From assembly GCA_016180065.1 (NCBI GenBank), contig JACPBY010000004.1, positions 1-64,000 on the forward strand: a stretch of 64,000 nt of DNA. The letters are read 5' to 3'. A model generated the notes under the pieces. The model saw nothing but the letters and a program-made list of their open reading frames with translations, searched no databases and was not told where the DNA came from. Each line of letters starts with the position of its first letter. Within the stretch, counting starts at the first letter, position 1. A program made the translations under genes and the position numbers. The stretch comes from Candidatus Woesearchaeota archaeon (lineage in GTDB: Archaea > Nanobdellota > Nanobdellia > Woesearchaeales > UBA10216). This document shows positions 53,003 to 62,825 of the stretch, piece by piece.

Positions 53003-54475
53003 AGAGATGGCGATAAGAAAACAACAGGCGTTACTGTAAAAAAATCAGAAGATTTCTCAGAGTGGTACACCCAGGTTGTCCAGAAGGCAGACCTCGCAGA
53101 CTATACTTCTGTTTCAGGCTGCATGGTGTTCAAGCCATACAGCTACGCAATCTGGGAAAAAGTACGGCAGCTCCTTGACGCAAGGCTTAAGCAGCTTGGA
53201 GTCAAAAACGCATACTTCCCGCTTTTCATACCTGAAAGCCTGTTCAAGAAGGAGGCAGAGCACGTTGAAGGGTTCACGCCTGAGGTCGCCTGGGTGACGC
53301 AGGCAGGGGATACAAAGCTGGATGAAAGACTGGCTGTAAGGCCGACATCAGAGACAATAATATACGAGTCTTACTCAAAATGGATAAGGAGCTGGCGCGA
53401 CCTGCCTCTCCTGATAAACCAGTGGTGCAATGTCGTAAGGTGGGAATTCAAGTACCCAAAGCCGTTCATAAGGACAAGGGAATTCCTTTGGCAGGAAGGC
53501 CATACAGTTCATGAAACAGAGAAGCAGGCTGGCGACATGGTCCTGGCGATCCTTGGCATATACCGCGAAATTGTAGAACAAGCCTTGGCAATCCATGTAA
53601 TACCCGGAAGGAAAAGCGAGCAGGAAAAGTTCGCCGGAGCGGTTTACACAACAACAATAGAGGCACTGATGCCTGACGGAAAGGCCCTGCAGATGGGCAC
53701 GAGCCACAACCTCGGACAAAACTTCGGCAAGGCATTCGGGATAAGCTTCCTGGGAAAAGGCGGCAAGCGCGAGACGCCCTGGCAGACAAGCTGGGGAATG
53801 AGCACAAGAGTCATAGGAGCGCTGATAATGGCGCACGGCGATGACCACGGCCTTGTCCTGCCACCAAACATCGCGCCCATACAAGCTGTGATTGTGCCAA
53901 TACTTTTTGAGGATTCAAAAAAAGAGGTCCTGGCAGCAGCTGCAAAGCTGAAAAAAGAGCTGGAGAAGGAAAATATCATTGTTGAACTTGATGACCGCGA
54001 AACTTACACCGCAGGCTGGAAGTTCAACGTGTGGGAGCTCAAAGGCGTCCCGCTCAGGATAGAGCTCGGCCCAAGGGACTTGCAGCAGAAGCAGGCAGTC
54101 CTGTTCAGAAGGGACACAGCAGCCAAGGAAACCGTAAAGCTGGAGTCGGTTGCAGCAGCAGCCGGGAAAACCCTTGCCGAAATCCAGCAGTCACTCTACC
54201 AGAAGTCAAAGCAGCAGCTTGAAATAAACATTGTGACTGTGAAAAGCGTTGCCGACATCACCGCTGCGGTGAAAGGCAAAAAGCTTGCAAGAGGATTTTT
54301 CTGCGGCTCTGCAAAGTGCGAGGAAGAAATTAAAGCCAAGGCAGACGGAGCAGCCTCAAGGTGCATGAGCATGGCCCCTTTAGAAAAAGGGCCAATCCAA
54401 AAACGCGATGAGCAGGGAAAGTGCGCTGCCTGCGGGAAAGAAGGCATAACAACATGGTTCGGGAAGGCTTACTAA
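52958..54475 (+). CDS. proS: prolyl-tRNA synthetase, archaeal/eukaryal type
   Basis: RPTSETIIYESYSKWIRSWRDLPLLINQWCNVVRWE; RTREFLWQEGHTVH; C-terminal zinc-binding region. Confidence 0.95.
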   Translation: MVAMADGKNDKGKSQRDGDKKTTGVTVKKSEDFSEWYTQVVQKADLADYTSVSGCMVFKPYSYAIWEKVRQLLDARLKQLGVKNAYFPLFIPESLFKKEAEHVEGFTPEVAWVTQAGDTKLDERLAVRPTSETIIYESYSKWIRSWRDLPLLINQWCNVVRWEFKYPKPFIRTREFLWQEGHTVHETEKQAGDMVLAILGIYREIVEQALAIHVIPGRKSEQEKFAGAVYTTTIEALMPDGKALQMGTSHNLGQNFGKAFGISFLGKGGKRETPWQTSWGMSTRVIGALIMAHGDDHGLVLPPNIAPIQAVIVPILFEDSKKEVLAAAAKLKKELEKENIIVELDDRETYTAGWKFNVWELKGVPLRIELGPRDLQQKQAVLFRRDTAAKETVKLESVAAAAGKTLAEIQQSLYQKSKQQLEINIVTVKSVADITAAVKGKKLARGFFCGSAKCEEEIKAKADGAASRCMSMAPLEKGPIQKRDEQGKCAACGKEGITTWFGKAY

Positions 54476-54524
54476 TCCCGCCAGCCAACAGAATTAAACT
54501 ACTCTCTAGTGGTTATAACCGAAA

Positions 54525-54537
54525 GATTTAAATATGG
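54525..54537 (+). promoter_or_regulatory. TATA-box-like element
   Basis: agatttaaatatg about 70-80 bp upstream of the 54606 ORF. Confidence 0.4.
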
Positions 54538-54605
54538 GAGTTTCTTTCCTGCCCCTTCGTAGTATTTATTACGCAGTGATAAAATCACTGTTTTGAATCA
54601 AACTA

Positions 54606-55352
54606 GTGGAGGGTGAAAAGAAAATGGTACAGATTGGTCCTTGGAATTTGAATTTAACGCGACGCCAACAGACAGGTCCTACTGTCCAAGAGGGCATACA
54701 GGCAATGGTGGAAGGAATTCTCATGGCTGTTGATAACATTGCAGCTAACGGCCAGAACGTGCAACACGTGATGCAGGCGCCTTATGGCGGCGTTGCTGCT
54801 GATCCTGCAACAAACTATAGGCCAACAGTTGCAGTAGTCAGGCAGGACAACACAGAGGTTTACCATCCTCAAGGGGATGTGACAGTGCCTGAGGCAAGAA
54901 GCGGCCTTAGCAGGGCTGCATGGGACACTTCAGCGCAAACTGCTGAAACCACTGCAAGGTTGAGCCTTGACGCTATTCTTCAGCATAGAATCAACATCGG
55001 CAATGCTTTGACCCAGATAGCTGATGAGGCAGGCTTGAGAGCCATGGGCCCGCAGCAGGCAATGCAGGCTGTTCTCGGCCTTGTCGGGACACTTAACACA
55101 ACCGGCAACATGGCAACAACGATAAAGCCCAGCGACTTATATGACACTGTGAGAAGGCTTGCGATGGTTGTTGAGCTTATGCAGCCTCAGCCACCTGCCG
55201 GCGCTCAAGCACAGCCAAACCCTGTGCTTGAAGGGCTGAACCAGTGCCTGGCCGCAAACAGGTTCATGGCACAGCGAAGGCAGGATGTGCAGTACCAGCT
55301 GCCTACACAGACAGCAGCTACAGTCATGCTTGCCCAGTATGCAATACGCTGA
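54606..55352 (+). CDS. hypothetical protein, 248 aa
   Basis: RBS-like ggagggtg before ATG; Gln/Ala-rich; no recognised family. Confidence 0.65.
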   Translation: MEGEKKMVQIGPWNLNLTRRQQTGPTVQEGIQAMVEGILMAVDNIAANGQNVQHVMQAPYGGVAADPATNYRPTVAVVRQDNTEVYHPQGDVTVPEARSGLSRAAWDTSAQTAETTARLSLDAILQHRINIGNALTQIADEAGLRAMGPQQAMQAVLGLVGTLNTTGNMATTIKPSDLYDTVRRLAMVVELMQPQPPAGAQAQPNPVLEGLNQCLAANRFMAQRRQDVQYQLPTQTAATVMLAQYAIR

Positions 55353-55397
55353 GGGCTTTTTTTTTATTTTTTTAATTTAAACAAGGAGCTGCTTTCA

Positions 55398-56657
55398 ATG
55401 AGTCAGATACGCTTTAATGAAATTGCAAGTCCTGGCGAAAGGATGGTTAGAGGAAACCTTATTGCTGCCAGGGCCCTGCACGTTCTTGACGGCCAAGACC
55501 ACTACGGAAACGTGGTCCAAGCTGAAGTTGTTGACTCCGGATTGGAAATTCACATTGCAGAAGCCAGAGGGCCTTTCTCACCAGCAACAGCTGCAGTGAT
55601 GGCGCAGGCAAACCAGGCAGCACAGGCAGCTTACGATACTGCGATGCAGCCGGTAAGGCAGAGAAGGGCGCAGATAGGAGCGCTCCTGCAAACCATTGAA
55701 ACGGTCATGGCAGGCCCGAGGGACCAGCAAACCGTAACAGGCATTCAGCAAAACCTTAGGCTGCTCAGGAGCCTCGCCATTGTTGATGTTTCAATAAACT
55801 ACGCCGATGTGAGGGCTGACAACACAAGGCTCAGGCACGAGGCGCAGCAGCTTGTTTCTCAGGGTGAGCTTGCAGCCATGCCCGTTACTGAGTTTCTTGA
55901 TGACATTCTGCAGGCACAAGGACCCCGCGGGCAAATCCCATTAGGCGTTGAGCACGGTGTAAGGGACTACTTTTTTGTCAACAACTTGCTCAGAGGCGAG
56001 GCGTGGGGCTACCTGTTCTCAGAGACAGGGTTGCTTCTGCTTGAAGGCGGAAAGCATAACGAGGCGTTGGGTGAGCTGGCTATGGCAGTTCAGCTTGGCT
56101 ATGACGACCCTTCTGTCAAGCTTGGCATCGGAGAGGCTTACCAAGGCCTTGGTGATACAGGCCAGGCAATAGGCGCATACACCGCGGCATTAGCAGACTC
56201 CCCGATGAATCCTGAAGCGCTTGAGGCTTTGACAGGGCTGCACAGGCAAAAGGCAGCACAAACGCGCAGGAGAGTTGAGCCTCAGGTTGTGCCTTACGCT
56301 GCAATGGTTGATGCAAGGGACAACCTTGGCCCTGAAGAGATACAGGCATCAAGCGCAACACAGCAGCAAAAGGCATCACAGCTTTACACTCTTGGCGCAG
56401 CCTACCTGTCAATCAAGCCAGTGCACCCTTCACTTGGGCTTGAGCTTCTTCAAAAATCGTTAGCCCTTGACCCTAACCGGAAGGAAACCCATCTCTGGAT
56501 TGCTGATGCTTGCAGCACGCTTAGGTATGCTGCCGGAACCCAGCCTTCTTTATCCCAGCAAGATTATAGCCCGCTTGGGGCGCTGCTGGCATCAGTGCCA
56601 GGCCCATCACAAATAATGCGAAGGGGCTTAAGCGCTGTTCGCAGGGCAATGACTTAA
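55398..56657 (+). CDS. TPR-repeat hypothetical protein
   Basis: HNEALGELAMAVQLGYDDPSVKLGIGEAYQGLGDTGQAIGAYTAALADSPMNPEALEAL. Confidence 0.7.
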   Translation: MSQIRFNEIASPGERMVRGNLIAARALHVLDGQDHYGNVVQAEVVDSGLEIHIAEARGPFSPATAAVMAQANQAAQAAYDTAMQPVRQRRAQIGALLQTIETVMAGPRDQQTVTGIQQNLRLLRSLAIVDVSINYADVRADNTRLRHEAQQLVSQGELAAMPVTEFLDDILQAQGPRGQIPLGVEHGVRDYFFVNNLLRGEAWGYLFSETGLLLLEGGKHNEALGELAMAVQLGYDDPSVKLGIGEAYQGLGDTGQAIGAYTAALADSPMNPEALEALTGLHRQKAAQTRRRVEPQVVPYAAMVDARDNLGPEEIQASSATQQQKASQLYTLGAAYLSIKPVHPSLGLELLQKSLALDPNRKETHLWIADACSTLRYAAGTQPSLSQQDYSPLGALLASVPGPSQIMRRGLSAVRRAMT

Positions 56658-58249
56658 ATCCTGAAGCCAGCCAGATTTTTAAGCGCCTGATTAGACCTGC
56701 CTTTCACGCCTCCTCCCAGCGCCTGGAACTCGTTCCGCAGCAGCTTGTCAAAAACCTGCAGCACACTTCTAAGCTTTTGGTCAAGGCTGTTTACTCTTTT
56801 AAGGATGTCCTGGGATTGCTGTATGCCCGGCTGCTGCACCTGGGCCATTTTCAGCAAAGAGTTAAGGTGCGTGACAACATCGTTAAGCTGGGGTCTCCAA
56901 AGCTGGCCGCGCTTTGCAAGCGCCTTCATGTTAATAAGCAGGTTGTCAAGGCTTGTAATCTCCTGCTTCGTTTGGTCAGCGATTGCCTCTAGCTGCCTTA
57001 CTGCAGGCAGCAATATGTTTCTCTTATCCTGCTCCAGCCTCTCGAAATCTTTTATTTCCTTGTCTATCATCTCAACGTCTTTCTTAACCTGGCCTGTAAG
57101 ACTGTGAGTTGCGATGAACCTGTTCCTGTCACTGCCAATCACCAGCGACACTTGCCCTACAATCTTTAGAATACGGGCATCTTCCTGCGAGTTCTTAATG
57201 AGGTCATTAACCTCTTGTATTAATGCCTGGCGTTCCATCTTTGCAAAAGTGTCAGCAGCCTGGACGCGGCTGAACAGCTTCCCTACATATTGCTGGTACT
57301 TCTCCCTAAGCTCCTTTACCTTGCTTTCTGTTGCAGGGTTAAGCTGTCCCCCCTTGACCTGCGCCATGACCTTCTCCAGCTCAATTTCAACCCTTTCAAG
57401 CTCTTCAGCGAGCCCTATGGCGTTCTGGATGCTCTCCTTAAACTGCTGCACGTCCTTTATCTCAGCCCTGCCAAGCCTTTTTGCAAAGTCATCAAGCTTT
57501 GTTTCATACTGCTCCACATTGCCAATCTGCCTTACGTCTTCCTCAGTCTTCTTGAAATGGTCCTTTACAGCTGCTGCCGTATCTTTGCCTTTTTCTGCAA
57601 GCCCTTTTTCAAAATCCTGTTTTCCAAAGAACCCGCCGCTAAAAAGATGCCCAACACCCTTGATGATGCTGTAAAGAAGGCCGATGGTTGCAATAATAAA
57701 GCCGATGTTTAAGCCCAAAACAAGGAACCCTGCAGCGGGGTTTTCAGAGGTCTCAGCCAGACTCTTAAGCGTGTTAATGAGGTCATTGGCGAGGAAATTA
57801 AGCAATGCATAAGTGCCCAGATAGGCGAAGGAGAATGCAGGCACTTTGTGAGCCCCCATGCCGCTGGCAAACTTGAAAATCAAAGCGCCAAAGATAAATG
57901 CCACGAAAAGCCCTGCGAAAGGCCCGAGAGAACCAAGGTTCCAGCCTGCCCTTGACTCGTAAACAGCCAATGCAACAGCAAGTATGGCCCCAACTACAAT
58001 GCCCAGCTTTGACCCCTGGCCCTCGAACTGTTTCTGAAGCGCCATCCTGCTTATGATTATGAATAAGAACAGGTAAGCGGTCATGTCAAGCCAGAACCAG
58101 TGCTTGTTGTAGAAACCCTCGCCATCAAAACCCTCAAGCATCTTGAAGGAGGTGTCAAACACATTGGCAGCTGCAACAGCCTGAACAGTAATTATCGAGA
58201 AGAGCAGCAGCAGGAGCAACTGCTTCTTATTAAGCCTGCCAAAGTTCAT
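56654..58249 (-). CDS. membrane protein with N-terminal TM domain and long coiled-coil C-terminus
   Basis: N-terminal signal/TM block, then heptad-rich EELERVEIELEKVMAQVKG... region. Confidence 0.7.
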   Translation of the reverse strand: MNFGRLNKKQLLLLLLFSIITVQAVAAANVFDTSFKMLEGFDGEGFYNKHWFWLDMTAYLFLFIIISRMALQKQFEGQGSKLGIVVGAILAVALAVYESRAGWNLGSLGPFAGLFVAFIFGALIFKFASGMGAHKVPAFSFAYLGTYALLNFLANDLINTLKSLAETSENPAAGFLVLGLNIGFIIATIGLLYSIIKGVGHLFSGGFFGKQDFEKGLAEKGKDTAAAVKDHFKKTEEDVRQIGNVEQYETKLDDFAKRLGRAEIKDVQQFKESIQNAIGLAEELERVEIELEKVMAQVKGGQLNPATESKVKELREKYQQYVGKLFSRVQAADTFAKMERQALIQEVNDLIKNSQEDARILKIVGQVSLVIGSDRNRFIATHSLTGQVKKDVEMIDKEIKDFERLEQDKRNILLPAVRQLEAIADQTKQEITSLDNLLINMKALAKRGQLWRPQLNDVVTHLNSLLKMAQVQQPGIQQSQDILKRVNSLDQKLRSVLQVFDKLLRNEFQALGGGVKGRSNQALKNLAGFRI

Positions 58250-58292
58250 ATTCAGTATGCACCGGTTTTTTTGTCTTAAATCCTAGTTTGGC

Positions 58293-58760
58293 CTACATCC
58301 CCTGAGTGCCGCCGTAAAGCAGCAGCCCTCCTGTTGCAACATAGAGGACATTCATTATGATTTGCGCAAGCTGCGGGATGTTAAAGCCGATAACGCCCAA
58401 GCTGTTAAGCAGCGGGATAAGGCCAATAGCAAGGAGAGCCAGCGCCATGATGAACGTTGCAGGGGTAAGCATAGCGCCTATGCCCATAGCCATGCCCATG
58501 CTGCCCTCGCTGATAGCATCCCACAGCAGGATTACTGCCCCGATTATGCTGATGACATGCAGCACAATATTCGGCAAAGCAGGTATTGAGAAGCCAATAA
58601 CCTTGAACTGGTTAAGGAGCGGAATGATGCCAAAAGCCAGGAACACAAGCCCAAGGATAAGGCTTACTGGCTTCCTCGGGCCCATCATGCCCATTCCCAT
58701 TCCAAACTGGGCTTTTCTGCCAGCTAAACAGCCAAGTAGCGAAAATGCTATTTTACACAC
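58293..58760 (-). CDS. small membrane protein with internal two-fold repeat
   Basis: AFGIIPLLNQFKVIGFSIPALPNIVLHVISIIGAVILLW and AIGLIPLLNSLGVIGFNIPQLAQIIMNVLYVATGGLLLY. Confidence 0.7.
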   Translation of the reverse strand: MCKIAFSLLGCLAGRKAQFGMGMGMMGPRKPVSLILGLVFLAFGIIPLLNQFKVIGFSIPALPNIVLHVISIIGAVILLWDAISEGSMGMAMGIGAMLTPATFIMALALLAIGLIPLLNSLGVIGFNIPQLAQIIMNVLYVATGGLLLYGGTQGM

Positions 58761-58831
58761 CTCTTAAAACCGCTTTTACATTTTACTGCTGCCCATGTTT
58801 TTAAATGTTTCGCAACACCGCAGCAGCTGCT

Positions 58832-59230
58832 TTACCATGAGTTAACAGCCAGGTCAGGGATATTCTTGAAGTCTTTTATGTTTCTGGTTATAAGTATGCT
58901 GTTGTTTGCCTTGCAGATACTTGCTATCATCAAAGCCATTTCTTGCGTCATGAGCCCTTTTGTTTTTAGCAGCGCAAAGTCCTTTCCGAACAAAATGCAG
59001 CTCAATCGGCTTTGGCTTAGGAGCGTTACAGTGTTCAGGAAGCCGTTAAGCACAGCTAGGTTAGCTTCCTTCTGCTCGGACAGGTAGAAGCCTTTGCAGA
59101 GTTCACAGAGCGTTATTGTAGTTATGGCTATTTCAAAACCCTCATTTTTCAGCTGTTGGATCTTACCTGTAATGCTTTCAGAACCTCTAAAGTGGTCAAT
59201 AACAATGTTAGTGTCTAAGCAGTGCATCAA
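58832..59230 (-). CDS. vapC: PIN-domain VapC-type toxin
   Basis: MHCLDTNIVIDHFRGSESI; CELCKGFYL; ASICKANNSILITRNIKDFKNIPDL. Confidence 0.88.
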   Translation of the reverse strand: MMHCLDTNIVIDHFRGSESITGKIQQLKNEGFEIAITTITLCELCKGFYLSEQKEANLAVLNGFLNTVTLLSQSRLSCILFGKDFALLKTKGLMTQEMALMIASICKANNSILITRNIKDFKNIPDLAVNSW

Positions 59231-59466
59231 AACTTGACCGTCCGAAGTTTAAACTTTTTCCTGTCTTCATAAATCATTTTTTCAATCTTGTCAAGCTCTT
59301 CCTTGCTGCCGACCCACTTGCCGGCAAAGTCCATTATGGAGCCTTTTTTCTTATCAGCGGCTATCTTGTTAACTACTTCTGAAAAAGATTCTCCTTCCTC
59401 CTTCAGCGATTTCAGCCTCTCGTACGCCTCATCTGAAAGCGAAATAACCCTTGTCACAACATGCAT
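59227..59466 (-). CDS. vapB: VapB-type antitoxin
   Basis: TRVISLSDEAYERLKSLKEEGESFSEVVNKIA; 4-nt overlap with vapC. Confidence 0.85.
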   Translation of the reverse strand: MHVVTRVISLSDEAYERLKSLKEEGESFSEVVNKIAADKKKGSIMDFAGKWVGSKEELDKIEKMIYEDRKKFKLRTVKF

Positions 59467-59584
59467 GTATGCATGCATGTATATAAATCTTTGGATTTGC
59501 TTTGCAGTCTGTCTTGTAACCAAAAGCTTTATATTCTTACTTTTCTTACAAATAACGAAGTATGGTGCACGGAGGCTGTTGAAA

Positions 59585-59833
59585 ATGGAGCTGCTGGAGA
59601 TGAGAAGTGCAAAGATAACAAAAAAGGGCCAGATTGCAATTCCGAAAAGCGTGAGAAAAATTGAAGGGTTTAGCGAAGGCTCAAAGGTGGCAATACTCGC
59701 GTTTTGCGATAGGGTTGAGTTAAAGCCTATGAACCAAATCACCAAGGCTGCACTCACGGCATTGGCAAGCGAAAAAGTGCTTGCAAAGGATTGGGACACC
59801 AAAGAGGAAGACGATGCATGGAAAAGCCTGTGA
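59585..59833 (+). CDS. AbrB/MazE-like antitoxin
   Basis: RSAKITKKGQIAIPKSVRKIEGFSEGSKVAILAF. Confidence 0.85.
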   Translation: MELLEMRSAKITKKGQIAIPKSVRKIEGFSEGSKVAILAFCDRVELKPMNQITKAALTALASEKVLAKDWDTKEEDDAWKSL

Positions 59834-60150
59834 AAGGGGATGTAGTTATCGTACCGTTTCCGTTTTCCGACCTGAGCGCCTCAAAGAAAAGACCCGCACT
59901 TGTGATTGCATCTTTAACCGGAAACGACATCATTCTTTGCCAGATAACAAGCAAAAAGAAATTTGATGGCTATTCAATAAGCCTTAGTGATGCTGATTTT
60001 GAAAAAGGAAAGCTGAACGTGCCAAGCAGGATAAGGCCAAACAGGATGTTTACTGCAGAAGAGTCCATAGTTCTATACAAAGCAGGCTCGCTTCGGCAGG
60101 GGAAAATTAATGAGGTTGAAGAAGCACTGGTCAGGATAATAAGGAGTTAA
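59818..60150 (+). CDS. mazF: MazF/PemK-type toxin
   Basis: KGDVVIVPFPFSDLSASKKRPALVIAS; SRIRPNRMFTAEESIV; overlaps antitoxin. Confidence 0.88.
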   Translation: MEKPVKGDVVIVPFPFSDLSASKKRPALVIASLTGNDIILCQITSKKKFDGYSISLSDADFEKGKLNVPSRIRPNRMFTAEESIVLYKAGSLRQGKINEVEEALVRIIRS

Positions 60151-60977
60151 TGAGGTTCTGCATGCGCTTCATCACAGCAGCAAGCGTAAAGCTTAAACCG
60201 AGAAATCCGGACAGCCACAAGGGCGAAAACGGCAGGGTTCTGGTCATAGCCGGCTCAATTGACTATGTTGGTGCAGCTTACCTTGCAGGCATGGCCGCTT
60301 TTCGTTCTGGAGCTGATGCTGTCGTTGTTGCTGCCCCGGAAAAGGCTGCGTGGGCAATCAACTGCCTTTCTCCAGACTTCATTACCAAGAAGTTTAAGGG
60401 CGACTTTTTCACAGAATCAGCAGCAAAAGAAATTATTGAGCTGGGCAAAAAGTTTGACGTTACTTTGATTGGCAACGGCATCGGCAGGAATGTTGCGACG
60501 CTGAAATTTGCTGCAGCAGCCTGCAAAAAGATTAGCGGCTGCAAGGTCATTGATGCTGACGCAATAGCAGCAGTAAGGCTTCAGGACGTGCAGAACGCGA
60601 TATTCACGCCGCACTATGCAGAGTACGATTTGCTGCTGCGAAATACCGGAGTTGCCGGGAAACAGCTGCAAAATGCTGTTGGCAGCAACGTCGTGCTTCT
60701 GAAAGGCAGGATTGACAGGATTGTTTCCAAAGACAAATCAGCCTACAACAAAACAGGCAACGCAGGAATGACTGTTGGCGGAACAGGAGATGTCCTCGCA
60801 GGGCTCTGTGCGGGATTGCTGGCCCAGGAGAAAGACCTGTTCAAATCAGCCTGCGCAGCTGCCTATGCTAATGGAAAAGCCGGCGACCTGCTGCTGAAGA
60901 AATACGGCTACGGCTTCACGGCAAGCGACCTGCTTAACGAGCTGCCGGCTGTGCTGAAGGGGCTGTGGGGCGTTTAG
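60150..60977 (+). CDS. nnrD: ADP/ATP-dependent NAD(P)H-hydrate dehydratase
   Basis: HKGENGRVLVIAGSIDYVGAAYLAGMAAFRSGAD; NAGMTVGGTGDVLAGLCAGLLAQ. Confidence 0.92.
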   Translation: MRFCMRFITAASVKLKPRNPDSHKGENGRVLVIAGSIDYVGAAYLAGMAAFRSGADAVVVAAPEKAAWAINCLSPDFITKKFKGDFFTESAAKEIIELGKKFDVTLIGNGIGRNVATLKFAAAACKKISGCKVIDADAIAAVRLQDVQNAIFTPHYAEYDLLLRNTGVAGKQLQNAVGSNVVLLKGRIDRIVSKDKSAYNKTGNAGMTVGGTGDVLAGLCAGLLAQEKDLFKSACAAAYANGKAGDLLLKKYGYGFTASDLLNELPAVLKGLWGV

Positions 60978-61137
60978 TTTTACCAAACTGAAACGCCTCG
61001 TTGGTATTGTGCCAAATCAGTTCCAATCTGGGCATCCTTACATATTTTTCTCATGTGCGATAGCATCCCAGCAAGCCCTTTGACTTGTTTAGCGCAGCGA
61101 TCCCAAAACGGGTCGTAAAGATTAAGCATGATGTTTT

Positions 61138-61737
61138 CTATTTTTGGACCCTGAACGCATAGTTAACCTGGTAATTCACGGGCGTATCCTTATTCACAAA
61201 AAAAGCCTGAAGATAAAAAACCTCATTGCCCGAGAGTCCGATAACATCGTTCTGCCCATAGTTCTTACCAGTCTGGAAAACTGCCGACATTGAAGAAGTC
61301 GATGACTTGCACCCGTCTGCCCAGATATCATCGGCGAGATACCCTGAACCTGCAAAGGGTTTAACAGTTCTAAAAGAAGGGTCAAATATGACAGCATTTC
61401 CTTTTAGTAATGCATCTTTGGCTGCTTTGCCAGACAAGGATTCGCCTCTATCAACAACCCTTTTATCCGTAATTGCCAAAAAATAATGCGTTCCATTTCT
61501 GACTGTTTTTTTTAAACCATGAACACTTGGAGCCAGCCTTCGTTTGCCGAAAAAAACAAGGTCTGCGCCACATACCCGATAAATCCTCCCTTCGCCATAA
61601 AGGTTTCCAAAGCCTTTGTCACTGATAATGTCCAGAAAAGCCTGATTGTTAAGTTCTGTGCAAACCCCTTCGTGAGCATAGCCTTCAGGAGAGTAAAACC
61701 TGTCAAAAACAATCGCGTCCTGCGAAGGAAAAAGCAT
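61138..61737 (-). CDS. hypothetical protein, 199 aa
   Basis: Uninterrupted ORF; no recognised family. Confidence 0.5.
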   Translation of the reverse strand: MLFPSQDAIVFDRFYSPEGYAHEGVCTELNNQAFLDIISDKGFGNLYGEGRIYRVCGADLVFFGKRRLAPSVHGLKKTVRNGTHYFLAITDKRVVDRGESLSGKAAKDALLKGNAVIFDPSFRTVKPFAGSGYLADDIWADGCKSSTSSMSAVFQTGKNYGQNDVIGLSGNEVFYLQAFFVNKDTPVNYQVNYAFRVQK

Positions 61738-62012
61738 CGGAGGTGGCAGCCTTACTACCCACTCAAGACCGCGATAAGTGTAATTCAGTGTAATCTATTT
61801 CAGTTTATCCGTTAAGCATTGCCGATTTCCCATTTTTTGTCGCTGCCGGGATAATCAACACCACTATTTAAATGTTTCTATTTTTAACTACTTAATAGTG
61901 ATAACATAATGAGGCACATTTGGCGCTGGTTATTGCCAAAAGTAAAGAGTATAGCGCAAAATACTTAGAAATTTAGTAAACTTTATAAATACTAACATTC
62001 TTAGTAAATTCC

Positions 62013-62309
62013 ATGAGTGAGATGACGACAGTAACAAGAGGAAGCCAGATAACCCTTACAAAAGAGGTAAGGGAGAAAGTAGGCATTGCTGAAGGAGACA
62101 AGGTAATGCTGAACGTGATTGGCAACACCATTGTCGTGGCAAAAAGGGACCCTTCTGTGTTTGGCAACATCGAACCTTTCCTGCCAGCTAATTTTGAGAA
62201 TGTTCTGAAAATGTTCAGAACTGATTCACGAAAGCGGCTTGAGCGTCTTGGAATAATTCCACCAGGCACAGGAAAGGAGAAGAGTGTGCCGAAAGAGGGG
62301 GAAAGTTGA
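62013..62309 (+). CDS. AbrB/SpoVT-type antitoxin
   Basis: MTTVTRGSQITLTKEVREKVGIAEGDKVMLNVIGNTIVV. Confidence 0.85.
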   Translation: MSEMTTVTRGSQITLTKEVREKVGIAEGDKVMLNVIGNTIVVAKRDPSVFGNIEPFLPANFENVLKMFRTDSRKRLERLGIIPPGTGKEKSVPKEGES

Positions 62310-62734
62310 GGATTCTGCTGGATACGAACGTGCTGATTGAGCTTGAGCGGCGTAACAAAGAAGCCGCTGAACTGCTTGCAGAACTTTCTGCTAGCGGCGA
62401 GGAGCTCTTGGTGAGCGTGGTAGTTGTGTCTGAGCTGCTGACAGGTCCCTATTTGACTGGACAGGAAAGGGCTTTGGCATCTGCAAAAAGGCTGCTGAGC
62501 CAGTTTAATGTTGTAGAATTGAATCAGCCAATAACTGAGACAATTGCACAGTACATGGCCTATCTGGCGTCCAAAGGCACGCCTCTTGAGTATCAGGACG
62601 TCGCCATAGCAGCCACCTTCGCAGTCACCAAATCCGACTTTTTGATAACGCAGAACAAAAAGCATTTTGAAGCTATCCCTGAAGTTGGCAATAAGGCACG
62701 GACAGTTTCAGAGTTCAGAAAAATCTACAAATGA
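62306..62734 (+). CDS. vapC: PIN-domain VapC-type toxin
   Basis: MRILLDTNVLIELERRNKEAA; VSELLTGPYLTG; KSDFLITQNKKHFEAIPEV; 4-nt overlap with antitoxin. Confidence 0.88.
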   Translation: MRILLDTNVLIELERRNKEAAELLAELSASGEELLVSVVVVSELLTGPYLTGQERALASAKRLLSQFNVVELNQPITETIAQYMAYLASKGTPLEYQDVAIAATFAVTKSDFLITQNKKHFEAIPEVGNKARTVSEFRKIYK

Positions 62735-62825
62735 AAATTTCAATATCCGAAAGTAAAACATTTATATATCAGTTTATTAATTAGTATACTGGCGATAGTT
62801 GGATTGCTGCGGAAAAGAGGAGAAG

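Noticed and set aside
57114-57674. 186-aa + strand ORF
   Set aside because: Antisense to the coiled-coil membrane protein; Ser/Leu/Phe-rich reading typical of reversed coiled-coil codons.
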